A stretch of 60,445 bases of DNA from Streptomyces sp. Ru73 (GTDB lineage Bacteria; Actinomycetota; Actinomycetes; Streptomycetales; Streptomycetaceae): the NCBI RefSeq assembly GCF_002920575.1, contig NZ_PQSQ01000044.1, positions 1 to 60,445 on the forward strand, in the 5' to 3' direction. The notes under the pieces are model-generated. The model was not told the DNA's origin, ran no database searches, and saw only the letters and a list, made by a program, of their open reading frames with translations. The position numbers were made by a program, and so were the translations under genes. Positions within the stretch are counted from its first letter, which is position 1, and each line of letters begins with the position of its first letter. Shown here piece by piece: positions 35,101 to 44,736 of the stretch.

Positions 35101-35546
35101 GCGGCGGCACCCTGGAGTTCGCCATGGGCCCGGAGCCGTCCCGCTGGGGCACCGGTGAGAACGCCGGACCCACCTCGATCACCCGGGACGACAAGGTGCC
35201 GGCCCCGGCCGCTGACGTGGCCCCCGCTGACGGCTCGGCGCTCTTCGACAACACCTCGGACACCTCGGCGGCCTTCACCACGGCGGCCACGGACCTCACG
35301 AAGGAAGCGCGCGTCACCTCGTACACGCTGACCTCGTCGGCGAAGGCCGAGGCACCGGCCGGGTGGACGCTGCAGGGGTCGCGCGACGGCCGCCGGTGGA
35401 CCACCGTGGACCGGCGCTCCGCCGAGACCTTCACATGGGACAAGCAGACCCGCGTCTTCTCGGTGGACCGCCCGGGCACGTACCGGCACTACCGCCTGGT
35501 CCCGGCCGGCCGGGCGACCCTCGCGGAGGTGGAGCTGCTGTCCTGA
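32160..35546 (+). CDS. Secreted GH92 alpha-1,2-mannosidase with discoidin-like C-terminus
   Basis: A 1128-residue secreted glycosidase. A signal peptide (about residues 1-32, ending AVAAPA) precedes an N-terminal beta domain (40-255). The GH92 mannosidase fold follows (about 260-990), with characteristic stretches FFNNGFWDTYRTTWPAYS-like (VNNGFWDTYRTTWPAY), YTETNGWTFAFTAPQDL, GHSNQPSHHIAYAYDAAGQPWKTQ and GYPGDEDNGEMSAWYVFSALGFYP, which hold the calcium- and acid/base-site residues. Residues about 1010-1128 resemble an F5/8-type carbohydrate-binding domain (LFDNTSDTSAAF...LQGSRDGRRWTTVDRR...YRHYRLV). The GTG start has GGAGA 8 bases upstream. It probably releases mannose from fungal or host N-glycans outside the cell. 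Confidence 0.93.
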   Translation: MRHRHLRGSSRPVALAAAALLTVTAQGAAVAAPATPHAPPGGPAEFASSFESGQPAPDWRDTAEKTADGTPKVSGVHPEGATAPGMTSRVDTGPTDSPTAKRNAGFTGTHALRYGGTHTAEGHGYAYNKLFDVDVPVRPDTVLSYKLFPEMAGSARDYRATQVSVDLAFTDGTYLSDLKPADANGAPLTPQGQGAAKTLYVNQWNNRESRIGAVAAGKTVDRILLAYDAPKGTGDFRGWLDDVSLAPAKPEKPLAHLADYASTVRGTNSSGSFSRGNTFPATAVPNGFNFWTPVTNAGSQDWLYEYARKNNADNLPTLQAFSASHEPSPWMGDRQTFQVMPSAAAGTPDVSRTARALPFHHSRETAKPHYYGVTFDNGLKTEIAPTDHAAMMKFTFPGADASLIFDNVNNKGGLSLDTEKGVVTGFSDVKSGLSTGATRLFVYAVFDAPVTAGGKLSGGGGPDVTGYLRFRPGADRTVTMRIATSLISVDQAKANLRQEIADDASFASVRDRARAQWDDILGRIEVEGASRDQLTTLYSSLYRLYLYPNSGSEKVDGEQRYASPFSPATGPDTPTHTGSKIVDGQVHVNNGFWDTYRTTWPAYSFLTPKRAGELADGFVQQYKDGGWISRWSSPGYADLMTGTSSDVAFADAYGKGVRFDAKAAYEAALKNATVAPPSPGVGRKGMNTSPFLGYTSTRTKEGLSWALEGYLNDFGIARMGQALYKKTHEKRYKEESAYFLDRARDYVKLFDDRVGFFQGRDEQGDWRLSPEKYDPRVWGYDYTETNGWTFAFTAPQDLRGLANLYGGRAGLAKKLDTYFATPETGTKEFAGSYGGVIHEMTEARDTRMGMYGHSNQPSHHIAYAYDAAGQPWKTQEKVREVLSRLYLGSEIGQGYPGDEDNGEMSAWYVFSALGFYPLVMGAPEYAIGSPLFTKATVHLENGRDLVIKAPGNSARNVYVQGVKVNGKSWNSTALPHSVLARGGTLEFAMGPEPSRWGTGENAGPTSITRDDKVPAPAADVAPADGSALFDNTSDTSAAFTTAATDLTKEARVTSYTLTSSAKAEAPAGWTLQGSRDGRRWTTVDRRSAETFTWDKQTRVFSVDRPGTYRHYRLVPAGRATLAEVELLS

Positions 35547-35561
35547 CCCGGTACGCACGCG

Positions 35562-35600
35562 CAGGGGCCGCGCTCCTCAGGGCGAGGAGTGCGGCCCCTG
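35562..35600. terminator. Bidirectional terminator after GH92
   Basis: A 17-bp inverted repeat with one G-T pair (arm CAGGGGCCGCGCTCCTC at 35562-35578; complement at 35584-35600) and a 5-base loop between convergent genes. Confidence 0.8.
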
Positions 35601-35616
35601 CGGCTTTCCGGACCGG

Positions 35617-35856
35617 TCAGAGCAGGATGCGCAGGAGACCGGTGAGCAGACCGCCGCCCCAGTCGTCCCAGTCACCCCAGTCACCCCGGTGGTGGTCACG
35701 GCCGTGGTGGCAGCCGCAGTGCTTGTGGCTGTCGTGCTTCCATGTCGCGGCGGCCGGGGCGGCCTGCGAAGCGGCCTGGGCCGTGCCCGCGAGCGGCACG
35801 ACGGCGGCCGCGGCGAGCACCGCGGCGGCCACGGATCGGCCAATGGTCTTGCGCAT
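35617..35856 (-). CDS. Small secreted His/Trp/Asp-rich protein
   Basis: A 79-residue precursor. The signal peptide (MRKTIGRSVAAAVLAAAAVV, cleavage after AGTAQA near residue 28) is clear and follows AGGAGAGAC at good spacing. The mature part of about 50 residues contains a dense His/Cys cluster (HDSHKHCGCHHGRDHHRG) and then repeated D-W units (GDWGDWDDWGGG), ending in a hydrophobic LLTGLLRILL. The cluster could bind Zn, Ni, Cu or haem; this is inference. I recognise no named family. It lies alone between two terminators. The 237-bp gap beyond its start (35857-36093) holds only the acn terminator. Confidence 0.75.
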   Translation of the reverse strand: MRKTIGRSVAAAVLAAAAVVPLAGTAQAASQAAPAAATWKHDSHKHCGCHHGRDHHRGDWGDWDDWGGGLLTGLLRILL

Positions 35857-36034
35857 GTGTCTCTCCTGTAAGCGCGAGGTAAGGACGAGCGAAGATCTAC
35901 CGCGCCGCGTCCCGCACCCCTACCGCCCGGCCCCGAACACCACTCCCCCGGCCGTACGATCCGACCGGTCGCCCTCTGCCGTTCACCCGACCGGCCGCAC
36001 GGGGACGGCGTGTCCCGCCCACGGGCGCGCGCAC

Positions 36035-36071
36035 GAGAAGGGCCGCACCCCGGCGGGGTGCGGCCCTTCTC
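36035..36071. terminator. Terminator of aconitase
   Basis: Perfect 17-bp inverted repeat (GAGAAGGGCCGCACCCC at 36035-36051; complement 36055-36071) with a 3-base loop, 22 bp after the acn stop. Confidence 0.85.
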
Positions 36072-36093
36072 GGCGTTACGGCCTAGCCGGTGA

Positions 36094-38805
<2,712 letters not shown>

Positions 38806-38876
38806 GACAGTCTCCTTCATGCATGAATTCGCGCGTACCACCGCAATCCTGCCGTCACCGGCCCCAGCCGATCAGC

Positions 38877-38910
38877 TAAGGTAAGGCTTAGTTAGGTGAG
38901 CCTTACTAGC
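38877..38910. promoter_or_regulatory. Two overlapping iron-box-like sites upstream of acnA
   Basis: On the minus strand, 38910-38892 reads with a right half AGGCTCACCTAA identical to the DmdR/IdeR consensus TTAGGTTAGGCTCACCTAA (14 of 19 overall). On the plus strand, 38877-38895 begins TAAGGTAAGGCT, close to the left half (12 of 19 overall). This gives two staggered degenerate sites about 75 bp before the start codon. Confidence 0.5.
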
Positions 38911-38936
38911 GCGGCAGCGGTACGCCTCTCGGCAGA

Positions 38937-38954
38937 TATCTCGATGTCGAGATA
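38937..38954. promoter_or_regulatory. Perfect 18-bp palindrome in the acnA upstream region
   Basis: TATCTCGA-TG-TCGAGATA is a perfect inverted repeat with an AT-rich flank, 132 bp before the acnA start and 3 bp after the end of the ECF sigma gene. It looks like a dimeric repressor site; the cognate regulator is unknown. Confidence 0.6.
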
Positions 38955-38957
38955 ACT

Positions 38958-39962
38958 CTAGTACATCGCTGCCGCGCGGTCATGCCCTGCCCGCCCGGTG
39001 TCCGCTTCCTCCAGTACGGCCAGGTCCAGGCGGGCCAGCCGGGCCTGGTCGGCGATGACCTCGTATGCGCTGATCCGGCCCGCTTCGACCGTGAGGGTGA
39101 GCACGAGCAGCAGCCGGCCGTACGGCGCCACGACGATTCCGGGCGCGCCGTCGACCAGCGCGGGCTCCGCGAACCGGGCGCGCCGCCCGAGGACGAGGGT
39201 CCCCTCCGCCACGGCACGCGCCCCGCTGAGCACCGGAGCGGCACCCGGCGGCAGCGCCGCGGGGTCGGCGCGGCGCACCACGCCGGGCGCGAGCACCGCC
39301 AGCAGCGCGTCGAGGTCGCCGCGGCGCGAGGCGGCGAGGAACGCCTCGACGACGCGCCGCTGCCGGTCCAGCTCGGCGCGGGGCATCCGGGCCGTGCCCC
39401 GCACACGGTGGCGCGCCCGGCTCGCGAGCTTCTTCGTGGCCGCCGGCGAGCGCTCCAGGAGGGCGGCGATCTCCCCGAACGGCACGGCGAACAGGTCGTG
39501 CAGCACGAAGGCCACGCGCTCGGCGGGCGTCAGCGTGTCCAGCACCACGAGCAGGGCGCGGCCGACCGACTCGGCCAGCACCGCCTCGTCCTCCGGCGTA
39601 CCGGACCCCTCCGCCGCGCCGCCGCCCGGGGGCGGCCCGGCCGCTTCGGGCATCCCGTCCCCCACCGGATCCTCGCGCCGCGCCGCACGCGCACGCAGCA
39701 TGTCCAGGCAGACCCGCGAGAGGACGGTGCGCAGCCAGCCGCCCAGACTGGCGATCTCCCGAGCGTCGACGCGGCCCAGCCGCAGCCAGGTCTCCTGCAC
39801 CGCGTCCTCCGCCTCGGCGAGGGAGCCGAGCATCCGGTACGCCACGGCGCGCAGCTGATCGCGGTGGCCCTCGAAGCGCTCCGCCAGCGCATCGCCGCCG
39901 GGGGCCGCCGCCCCGTGTCCGGCCGCCGTCCGGGCCTCCGCCGGCCCCTCGTGCTCGTCCAT
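38958..39962 (-). CDS. ECF sigma factor with SnoaL-like C-terminal domain (SigJ/ECF41-like)
   Basis: A 334-residue RNA polymerase sigma factor. Sigma region 2 is residues about 30-95 (FEGHRDQLRAVAYRMLGSLAEAEDAVQETWLRL) and region 4 about 140-195 (LDTLTPAERVAFVLHDLFAVPFGEIAALLERSPAATKKLASRARHRV). Residues about 205-325 are a SnoaL/NTF2-like domain (VVEAFLAASRRGDLDALLAVLAP) that in ECF41 proteins controls activity in place of an anti-sigma factor. The usual DGGGK-type motif is replaced here by DPAALPPG. It is divergent from an oxidoreductase gene, the usual ECF41 partner type. The ATG at 39962 follows GAAAGGTG. Confidence 0.88.
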   Translation of the reverse strand: MDEHEGPAEARTAAGHGAAAPGGDALAERFEGHRDQLRAVAYRMLGSLAEAEDAVQETWLRLGRVDAREIASLGGWLRTVLSRVCLDMLRARAARREDPVGDGMPEAAGPPPGGGAAEGSGTPEDEAVLAESVGRALLVVLDTLTPAERVAFVLHDLFAVPFGEIAALLERSPAATKKLASRARHRVRGTARMPRAELDRQRRVVEAFLAASRRGDLDALLAVLAPGVVRRADPAALPPGAAPVLSGARAVAEGTLVLGRRARFAEPALVDGAPGIVVAPYGRLLLVLTLTVEAGRISAYEVIADQARLARLDLAVLEEADTGRAGHDRAAAMY

Positions 39963-40042
39963 CGGTCACCTTTCCGCCGCGCGGTCCGTCACCTGGTTGA
40001 CGCGCGCGACAGCGCGGAGGTGACAAGGAGAGGACCACACGG

Positions 40043-41164
40043 ATGAACGCCCTGCCGACGACCGCCCCCACCACCGGTGTCCGGCCCCTGCTGCGCCCCA
40101 CGGCGCTGGGGGACCTCCGGCTGCCCAACCGGGTGGTGATGGCCCCGGTGACCCGCGCCCGCGCGACCGGCCCCGGGCGGGTGCCGACGGAGCTGCACGC
40201 GGAGTACTACGCCCAGCGGGCCGGCGCCGGCCTGATCATCACCGAGGGCGCCTGGGTCAGCCCGGAGGCGGTGGGCTTCGTGCACGTCCCCGGCATCCAC
40301 AGCGCGGCGCAGGTCGCCGGGTGGCGGCGGGTGACCGACCTGGTGCACGCCCTCGGCGGCCGCATCGTGCTGCAGCTCTGGCACACCGGCGCCGCCTCGC
40401 ACCCCGATCACCTCGGCGGCCGGCTGCCCGCCGGGCCTTCGGCGGTCGACCCACGGGTACGGTCCTTCACCCCGGGCGGCTTCAAGCCGACCGTCACGCC
40501 GCGCGAGATGACCGCGGCCGACATCGCGGCCGCGGTGGCCGGCTTCCGTACCGCCTCGGCCAACGCCCGGCGCGCGGGCTTCGACGGCGTCGAGATCGGC
40601 GCGCTCGGCCCGTTCCTGCTGCCGCAGTTCCTCAGCCCGCTGCTGAACCGGCGCACCGACGCGTACGGCGGCGACCGGGTCCGCCGCCGGCGGCTGCTCC
40701 TCGAGGTCGTCGACGCGGTGGCCGAGCCCTGGGCCGGGCGGCGGGTCGGCGTCCGGCTGGGGCCCTACCTGTCCGCCTCCGACCGCTTCCCGGCCGACGA
40801 GGCGGCGCTGGCCGACCACGACGCGCTGGTGACGGAGCTCGACGACCGCCCGCTGGCCTACCTGCACCTGCGCGGCCCGGACGGCACGGAGCCCGGCGCC
40901 GCCCCGGACTTCGCGGCGTTCGCGCGCTGCCGCCGCCGGTTCAGCGGCCCCCTGATCGTGAACAACGGCTTCGACGGGGAGTCCGGGGACGCCGTCCTCG
41001 ACGCGGGCCTCGCCGACGCCGTCTCGTACGCCACCCACTTCATCGCCAACCCGGACCTGGTCACCCGCTTCGCGCTCGGCCGCCCTCTGACGGCCGGCGA
41101 TCCGGCCACGTACTACACGGGCGGCGCGGCCGGATACGTGGACTATCCGCCGAGCGGCGCCTGA
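40043..41164 (+). CDS. Old-yellow-enzyme family NADH:flavin oxidoreductase (alkene reductase)
   Basis: A 373-residue FMN-dependent ene-reductase that reduces activated C=C bonds. It begins LLRPTALGDLRLPNRVVMAPVTRARA. Other OYE segments are GLIITEGAWVSPEAVGF, RIVLQLWHTGAASHPDHLGGRLP and the FMN/substrate region FDGVEIGALGPFLLPQFLSPLLNRRTDAYGG. In that last region the usual His-Asn pair after the EIG strand is not present, being Gly-Ala here. The C-terminal VSYATHFIANPDLVTRFALGRPL is typical. It is divergent from the ECF sigma gene, 80 bp away, and convergent with DUF4865, 7 bp away. Confidence 0.88.
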   Translation: MNALPTTAPTTGVRPLLRPTALGDLRLPNRVVMAPVTRARATGPGRVPTELHAEYYAQRAGAGLIITEGAWVSPEAVGFVHVPGIHSAAQVAGWRRVTDLVHALGGRIVLQLWHTGAASHPDHLGGRLPAGPSAVDPRVRSFTPGGFKPTVTPREMTAADIAAAVAGFRTASANARRAGFDGVEIGALGPFLLPQFLSPLLNRRTDAYGGDRVRRRRLLLEVVDAVAEPWAGRRVGVRLGPYLSASDRFPADEAALADHDALVTELDDRPLAYLHLRGPDGTEPGAAPDFAAFARCRRRFSGPLIVNNGFDGESGDAVLDAGLADAVSYATHFIANPDLVTRFALGRPLTAGDPATYYTGGAAGYVDYPPSGA

Positions 41165-41171
41165 CGGCCGG

Positions 41172-41798
41172 TCACCAGACGCTGCCCTCCGGCAGCCCGG
41201 CGAGCTCCGGCGCGGACAGGTGGAGCACCTCGTACCGCACGGTGGCTTCGTCAGCCCCGTCCTCGGCTCCGGGGGCGGCGTCCGACCACAGGACGAAGCG
41301 GAGGAGCTGCCAGTGGTGGGGGTCGACGGCGAGCGCCGCGGTGTGCACGGCGGGGTGCCGGGCCAGCTCGCGCAGGGCTGCCGTCTCCCGCTCCAGGAGG
41401 CGGCTGAGGGCCAGCCCGTCGGGGTCCGGGCCGGGCCCGTCCGGGAGGGGCGTGAGACGGCGGGAGGCGGCGCGCGGGGGCATTCCGCGAGCCGGGCCCA
41501 GCAGGGCGGCCACGCCCGTCCAGGTGCGCACGGCGGGCCGGCCGAAGTCCCGGACGATGTTCTGGAAGCCGCCCCCGCCGAGGAGGAAGCGGCCCATCGC
41601 GCCCGTGTCCCGCCAGAGGTAGAACGGCGCGTACTGGTTGACCGGCGAGCCGTCCCTGCCGCGCTCGCGGACCAAATACGCCTTCAGGCCCAGCCCGGCG
41701 CGGTCGTCGAGCAGATGACCGGTCGTCGCCACCCGCCTGCGGATGGTCGCCATGTCGTGGCCTGCGGGCAGCGTGATCTCGTACTGCGCCGCGTACAT
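41172..41798 (-). CDS. DUF4865 family protein
   Basis: A 208-residue protein beginning MYAAQYEITLPAGHDMATIRRRVA, characteristic of DUF4865. Conserved segments are GLGLKAYLVRERG, NQYAPFYLWRDTGAMGRFLLGGGGFQNIVRDFGRP and HHWQLLRFVLWS. No signal peptide or known catalytic motif is visible, and the role is unknown to me. Its ATG shares the sequence TGATG with the stop of the upstream TetR gene, so the two are co-transcribed and coupled; DUF4865 genes commonly sit with TetR regulators. Confidence 0.85.
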   Translation of the reverse strand: MYAAQYEITLPAGHDMATIRRRVATTGHLLDDRAGLGLKAYLVRERGRDGSPVNQYAPFYLWRDTGAMGRFLLGGGGFQNIVRDFGRPAVRTWTGVAALLGPARGMPPRAASRRLTPLPDGPGPDPDGLALSRLLERETAALRELARHPAVHTAALAVDPHHWQLLRFVLWSDAAPGAEDGADEATVRYEVLHLSAPELAGLPEGSVW

Positions 41799-42433
41799 CA
41801 GGGCCGCCGGGTGGTGTCGTGGCCGGCGAGCAGCCCGAGCACGCCCGCGACCGCCTGGTCGAAGGCGGCGGGCGCACCGGCGGCGCGGGCGAGGACGTAG
41901 CCGCCCTGCACCACGGCGACCACGCTCGCGGCCGTGGCGGCCGGGTCCAGCGCCGGGTCCAGCTCGCCGCGCTCGCGGCCCTCGGCGAGCACCTCGGTGA
42001 GGCGGCCGCGCAGCCAGTCGAAGGTCTCGTCGACCGGCGCGCGCAGCGCCGGGTCGGCCATCACGTCCGGGTCCTGGGTGAGCCGCCCGACCGGGCAGCC
42101 CTTGAGCACCTCGCGCTCGCGCCGCAGGTAGGCGCCGACCCGGTCCAGCGCCGTGCCGGGCCCGTCGAGCAGCCGCGCCGCCTCGGCCCGCAGCTCCTCG
42201 GCGGACCGCCGGATGGCCGCCAGCGCGAGGTCCGGCTTGCCGCTGAAGTGGTGGTACATGCTGCCCTGGCCCGCGTTGGCGCGCCGCAGGATCGCCTTGG
42301 GGCTGGTGCCGACGTAGCCGCGCTCCCACAGCAGTTCGCGGGTGCTCTCGATGAGGCGTTCGGCGGTGCTGCCCGGCGTACCGCTCGGGCGGCCGTCCGG
42401 TGCGTCGGACGGCGGTCCGGTCACTGGGGTCAT
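41798..42433 (-). CDS. TetR-family regulator
   Basis: A 211-residue repressor. The N-terminal helix-turn-helix is residues about 18-64 (TAERLIESTRELLWERGYVGTSPKAILRRANAGQGSMYHHFSGKPDLA) and the ligand domain includes CPVGRLTQDPDVMADPALRAPV, a TetR_C type with a conserved Cys. I choose ATG 42433: TATGCT at 42440-42445 is 6 bases upstream in the reading direction, consistent with a leaderless start, and an inverted repeat overlaps the promoter. The longer frame to 42529 would run through that operator. Confidence 0.85.
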   Translation of the reverse strand: MTPVTGPPSDAPDGRPSGTPGSTAERLIESTRELLWERGYVGTSPKAILRRANAGQGSMYHHFSGKPDLALAAIRRSAEELRAEAARLLDGPGTALDRVGAYLRREREVLKGCPVGRLTQDPDVMADPALRAPVDETFDWLRGRLTEVLAEGRERGELDPALDPAATAASVVAVVQGGYVLARAAGAPAAFDQAVAGVLGLLAGHDTTRRP

Positions 42434-42439
42434 GCGGTC

Positions 42440-42459
42440 AGCATACATACCAGTAGGTA
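42440..42459. promoter_or_regulatory. Promoter and operator of the TetR-DUF4865 pair
   Basis: Inverted repeat TACC-AGTA-GGTA at 42448-42459 abuts a minus-strand -10 hexamer TATGCT (42440-42445). This fits autorepression. Confidence 0.55.
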
Positions 42460-42603
42460 CAGAGGCGGGCCGACTGCCGGAAAGGCCCGCGGGCCGGGCC
42501 GTCGGAAAAAAGCTGCGCGGCCGTGTCACATTCCGCCGGGTGCCGTCCGTCAGTGGGGTGTAGCAGCGAACAGGCCGTGCAGGACGTTACCGAGGAGCAG
42601 ATC

Positions 42604-43059
42604 ATGCAGGCACGTATGAAGAACCCCGCGGCCCTCTTCCCCGAGACCGTGCCGGCCGTGCAGCAGTTGCTGAAGGCGGCGAAGTCGGGCGGGGTGCCCG
42701 AGACGGTCCTGGAGCTGGTGCACCTGCGGGCGAGCCAGATCAACGGGTGCAGCTACTGCGTGGTCGGCGGGGCGCACAGCGCGAAGAAGGCGGGCGAGAC
42801 CGACGAGCGGCTGATCGCGGTGTCGGCCTGGCGCGAGGCGCCGTTCTTCACGGACGCCGAGCGCGCGGCGCTGGCGCTGGCCGAGGCCGCGACCCGGCTC
42901 GCCGACCGCCCGGACCCGGTGCCGGACGAGGTCTGGGACGCGGCCGCCGAGCACTTCGACGAGCGGCAGCTGGCGTCGATCGTCCTGATGGTCGGCGTGA
43001 CCAACCTCTTCAACCGGATCAACGTCACGACCCGGCAGGTGGCGGGCCCGACCTGGTGA
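42604..43059 (+). CDS. Carboxymuconolactone decarboxylase / AhpD-family protein
   Basis: A 151-residue AhpD-like protein. The redox motif ASQINGCSYCVVGGAHSAKKAG near residues 37-58 has the CxxC pair and downstream His of alkylhydroperoxidase-type CMD proteins. The remainder is helical (FFTDAERAALALAEAATRLAD; LASIVLMVGVTNLFNRINVTT). It probably reduces peroxides or a small thiol-linked substrate. The ATG at 42604 follows GAGGAG at 6-8 bases. CMD proteins are the typical partners of ECF41 sigma factors, one of which lies 2.6 kb to the left. Confidence 0.88.
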   Translation: MQARMKNPAALFPETVPAVQQLLKAAKSGGVPETVLELVHLRASQINGCSYCVVGGAHSAKKAGETDERLIAVSAWREAPFFTDAERAALALAEAATRLADRPDPVPDEVWDAAAEHFDERQLASIVLMVGVTNLFNRINVTTRQVAGPTW

Positions 43060-43062
43060 ACC

Positions 43063-43434
43063 TCAGCCCGCACCCAGCGGCCCGCCCAGGCCCCGGCGGA
43101 CCAGGGAGACGATCTCCTCGTCCGAGAGGCCGAGGGCACGGGCATCGCTGATCAGGCCGGCCGCGGCGTCGGTGAGGCGGGCACGGGCGGGGGAAGCGGC
43201 GCCGGTCACCACGGCGCCGCGGCCGCGCCGCAGTTCGATCAGCCCCTCGTCCTTCAGGCGCTGGTAGCCGCGGAGGACGGTGTGCACGTTGACGCCGAGC
43301 GAGCCGGCGAGGGTACGGGCCGCGGGCAGCCGCTCCCCCGCCCGTACCGAGCCGTCGGCGATGGCGCCGCGCACGGAGGCGGCGATCTGGTCGCCCAGCG
43401 GCACGGGGGACGCCGGGTCGATGCGGACGAGCAT
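43063..43434 (-). CDS. GntR-family regulator, YtrA type
   Basis: A 123-residue one-domain-plus-helix regulator. It starts MLVRIDPASPVPLGDQIAASVRGAIADG and carries the winged helix (LPAARTLAGSLGVNVHTVLRGYQRLKDEGLIELRRGRGAVV, residues about 35-75) and a short C-terminal dimerisation helix. The YtrA subfamily typically controls membrane-protein or ABC genes beside it. Its ATG overlaps the stop of the upstream DUF1648 gene as TGATG. The likely operator lies at 44668-44692. Confidence 0.9.
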   Translation of the reverse strand: MLVRIDPASPVPLGDQIAASVRGAIADGSVRAGERLPAARTLAGSLGVNVHTVLRGYQRLKDEGLIELRRGRGAVVTGAASPARARLTDAAAGLISDARALGLSDEEIVSLVRRGLGGPLGAG

Positions 43435-44600
43435 CAGGCGCCGCCCTCCGGGCCCGGCGCGCCGCCGGCCTCGCCGGTCCCCGGGCCCGCACGGTCGACG
43501 AGGGTGTTGAGCAGGGCCGCGGCGGTGGCCGCGTCGCCGACCGTCACCACGAACTCCTTGCCGCCCGCCAGCCGCAGCGACAGCGCCTCGCCGGAGCGGA
43601 GGACGAATCCGCTGCGACCGGGCCGGATCCGGTAGCCCCAGCCGCCGAAGTCGCGCAGCGGGACGATCTCCCGGCGGTCGGCCTCCTGGATGCGGGACAG
43701 CGGGATGCGCATGCGGGGGTAGCGGAGGAGCGGCGGGCTCACGGTCAGGCCGTGCCGGTCGGCGGTCACCCGCAGCCCGGCCAGTGCGAGGACGAGGACC
43801 GCGCCGACGAACAGGCCGGGTGCAGCCGACCAGTCGGCGGCCAGACCCCAGACCAGGCCCGCGAGGAGGAGCGCGAGTCCCACGGCGTACATGAACGGCG
43901 AGGCGACCGTGCGGGACCAGCCGGCGACCTCGGAATCGGCGAGGGGCAGGCGCGGGGCCGCGCCGCGTACGCCGTCGTCCGGCAGCGGGGTGTCCTTGCC
44001 GGCCAGCAGCCGGCCGAGCGCACCGGCCACCACGCCGGCACCGACCGCGGCGGCGAGCTGCCACAGCGGGAGCTCGGCTGCTGCAGGGTCACCGCCGGCC
44101 GCCGCGTTGACCTGCAGTGTGCTCACGAACGCGTAGGCCAGGAGGCCCGCGAGACCGTAGGCGAGGGTGAGGGCGGCGCGTGCCGCGCCGAGCGCCTGCC
44201 CCGGCCGCCACTTCCCGGCGGTCACCGGGCGTGGGTACGCGCCCCGTACGCCGTCCGCACGATGCCCGTCCCCCGGGCGCCGCACCGCCCCCGTACGCCG
44301 ACCGGTGGCGGGCAGCAGGACGAGGAGCCCGAAAACGGCACCGAATACGAGGAGCATGCCGAGCGCCAGGGCGAGGAAGCCGCTTGCCGAGGTGAAGCCG
44401 TCGGCACGGCCGTCCGCGCGGAAGTGTGTGGCCAGCGTGGCGGGCAGCCGATCGGCGAGGGTTCCGTACGCCGTTGCGACGATTGCGGCGGCCACCGGAA
44501 AGGGTGCCGCCGCGACGATCACCCGGCGGATGCCGGGGCCGCCCCGTGCGCCCGTCCCGTCACCCCGCTGTCCTGCGGCGATGCCTCCCCGACCGGCCAT
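43434..44600 (-). CDS. DUF1648-domain membrane protein
   Basis: A 388-residue protein with about six membrane helices. The N-terminal part has the DUF1648 pattern (VATAYGTLADRLPATLATHFRADGRADGFTS, residues about 35-75). Helices follow near 80-100, 145-165, 185-205 and 250-295, then a soluble PH-like C-terminus (LLRYPRMRIPLSRIQEADRREI...GWGYRIRPGRSGFVLRSGEALSLRL). Function unknown; related proteins pair with GntR regulators, as here. The ATG at 44600 has GGGGGGA 8 bases upstream. Confidence 0.85.
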   Translation of the reverse strand: MAGRGGIAAGQRGDGTGARGGPGIRRVIVAAAPFPVAAAIVATAYGTLADRLPATLATHFRADGRADGFTSASGFLALALGMLLVFGAVFGLLVLLPATGRRTGAVRRPGDGHRADGVRGAYPRPVTAGKWRPGQALGAARAALTLAYGLAGLLAYAFVSTLQVNAAAGGDPAAAELPLWQLAAAVGAGVVAGALGRLLAGKDTPLPDDGVRGAAPRLPLADSEVAGWSRTVASPFMYAVGLALLLAGLVWGLAADWSAAPGLFVGAVLVLALAGLRVTADRHGLTVSPPLLRYPRMRIPLSRIQEADRREIVPLRDFGGWGYRIRPGRSGFVLRSGEALSLRLAGGKEFVVTVGDAATAAALLNTLVDRAGPGTGEAGGAPGPEGGA

Positions 44601-44667
44601 CTCCCGATCCCCCCTCGCGTCCGTCCGCAGCCGTCCCGGCACTCCTGCCCCTGCCGCCGTACGGCCT

Positions 44668-44692
44668 ATTGTTCGCATAGTAGTAGAACAAT
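44668..44692. promoter_or_regulatory. Candidate GntR operator upstream of DUF1648
   Basis: Arms ATTGTTC and GAACAAT, a perfect 7-bp inverted repeat with an 11-base spacer, lie 68 bp before the DUF1648 start in an AT-rich stretch. Confidence 0.55.
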
Positions 44693-44698
44693 CGACGG

Positions 44699-44729
44699 TT
44701 GAACATCCATCTCATATCTGAGATACCGT
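44699..44729 (+). promoter_or_regulatory. Promoter of the HTH-MurA gene with an embedded perfect palindrome
   Basis: TTGAAC (44699) and TACCGT (44724-44729) form a sigma-70-like promoter with a long 19-base spacer. The perfect inverted repeat ATCTCA-TATC-TGAGAT (44709-44724) sits between them, touching the -10. The ATG follows 7 bases after the -10 and no Shine-Dalgarno is present, so the mRNA is probably leaderless. Confidence 0.6.
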
Positions 44730-44736
44730 TCTCCTC

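Noticed and set aside
39963..40042. ECF41-type promoter (TGTCACA and CGTC) between the sigma gene and OYE
   Set aside because: GTCAC-like pieces exist but no properly spaced full match, so I did not annotate it.
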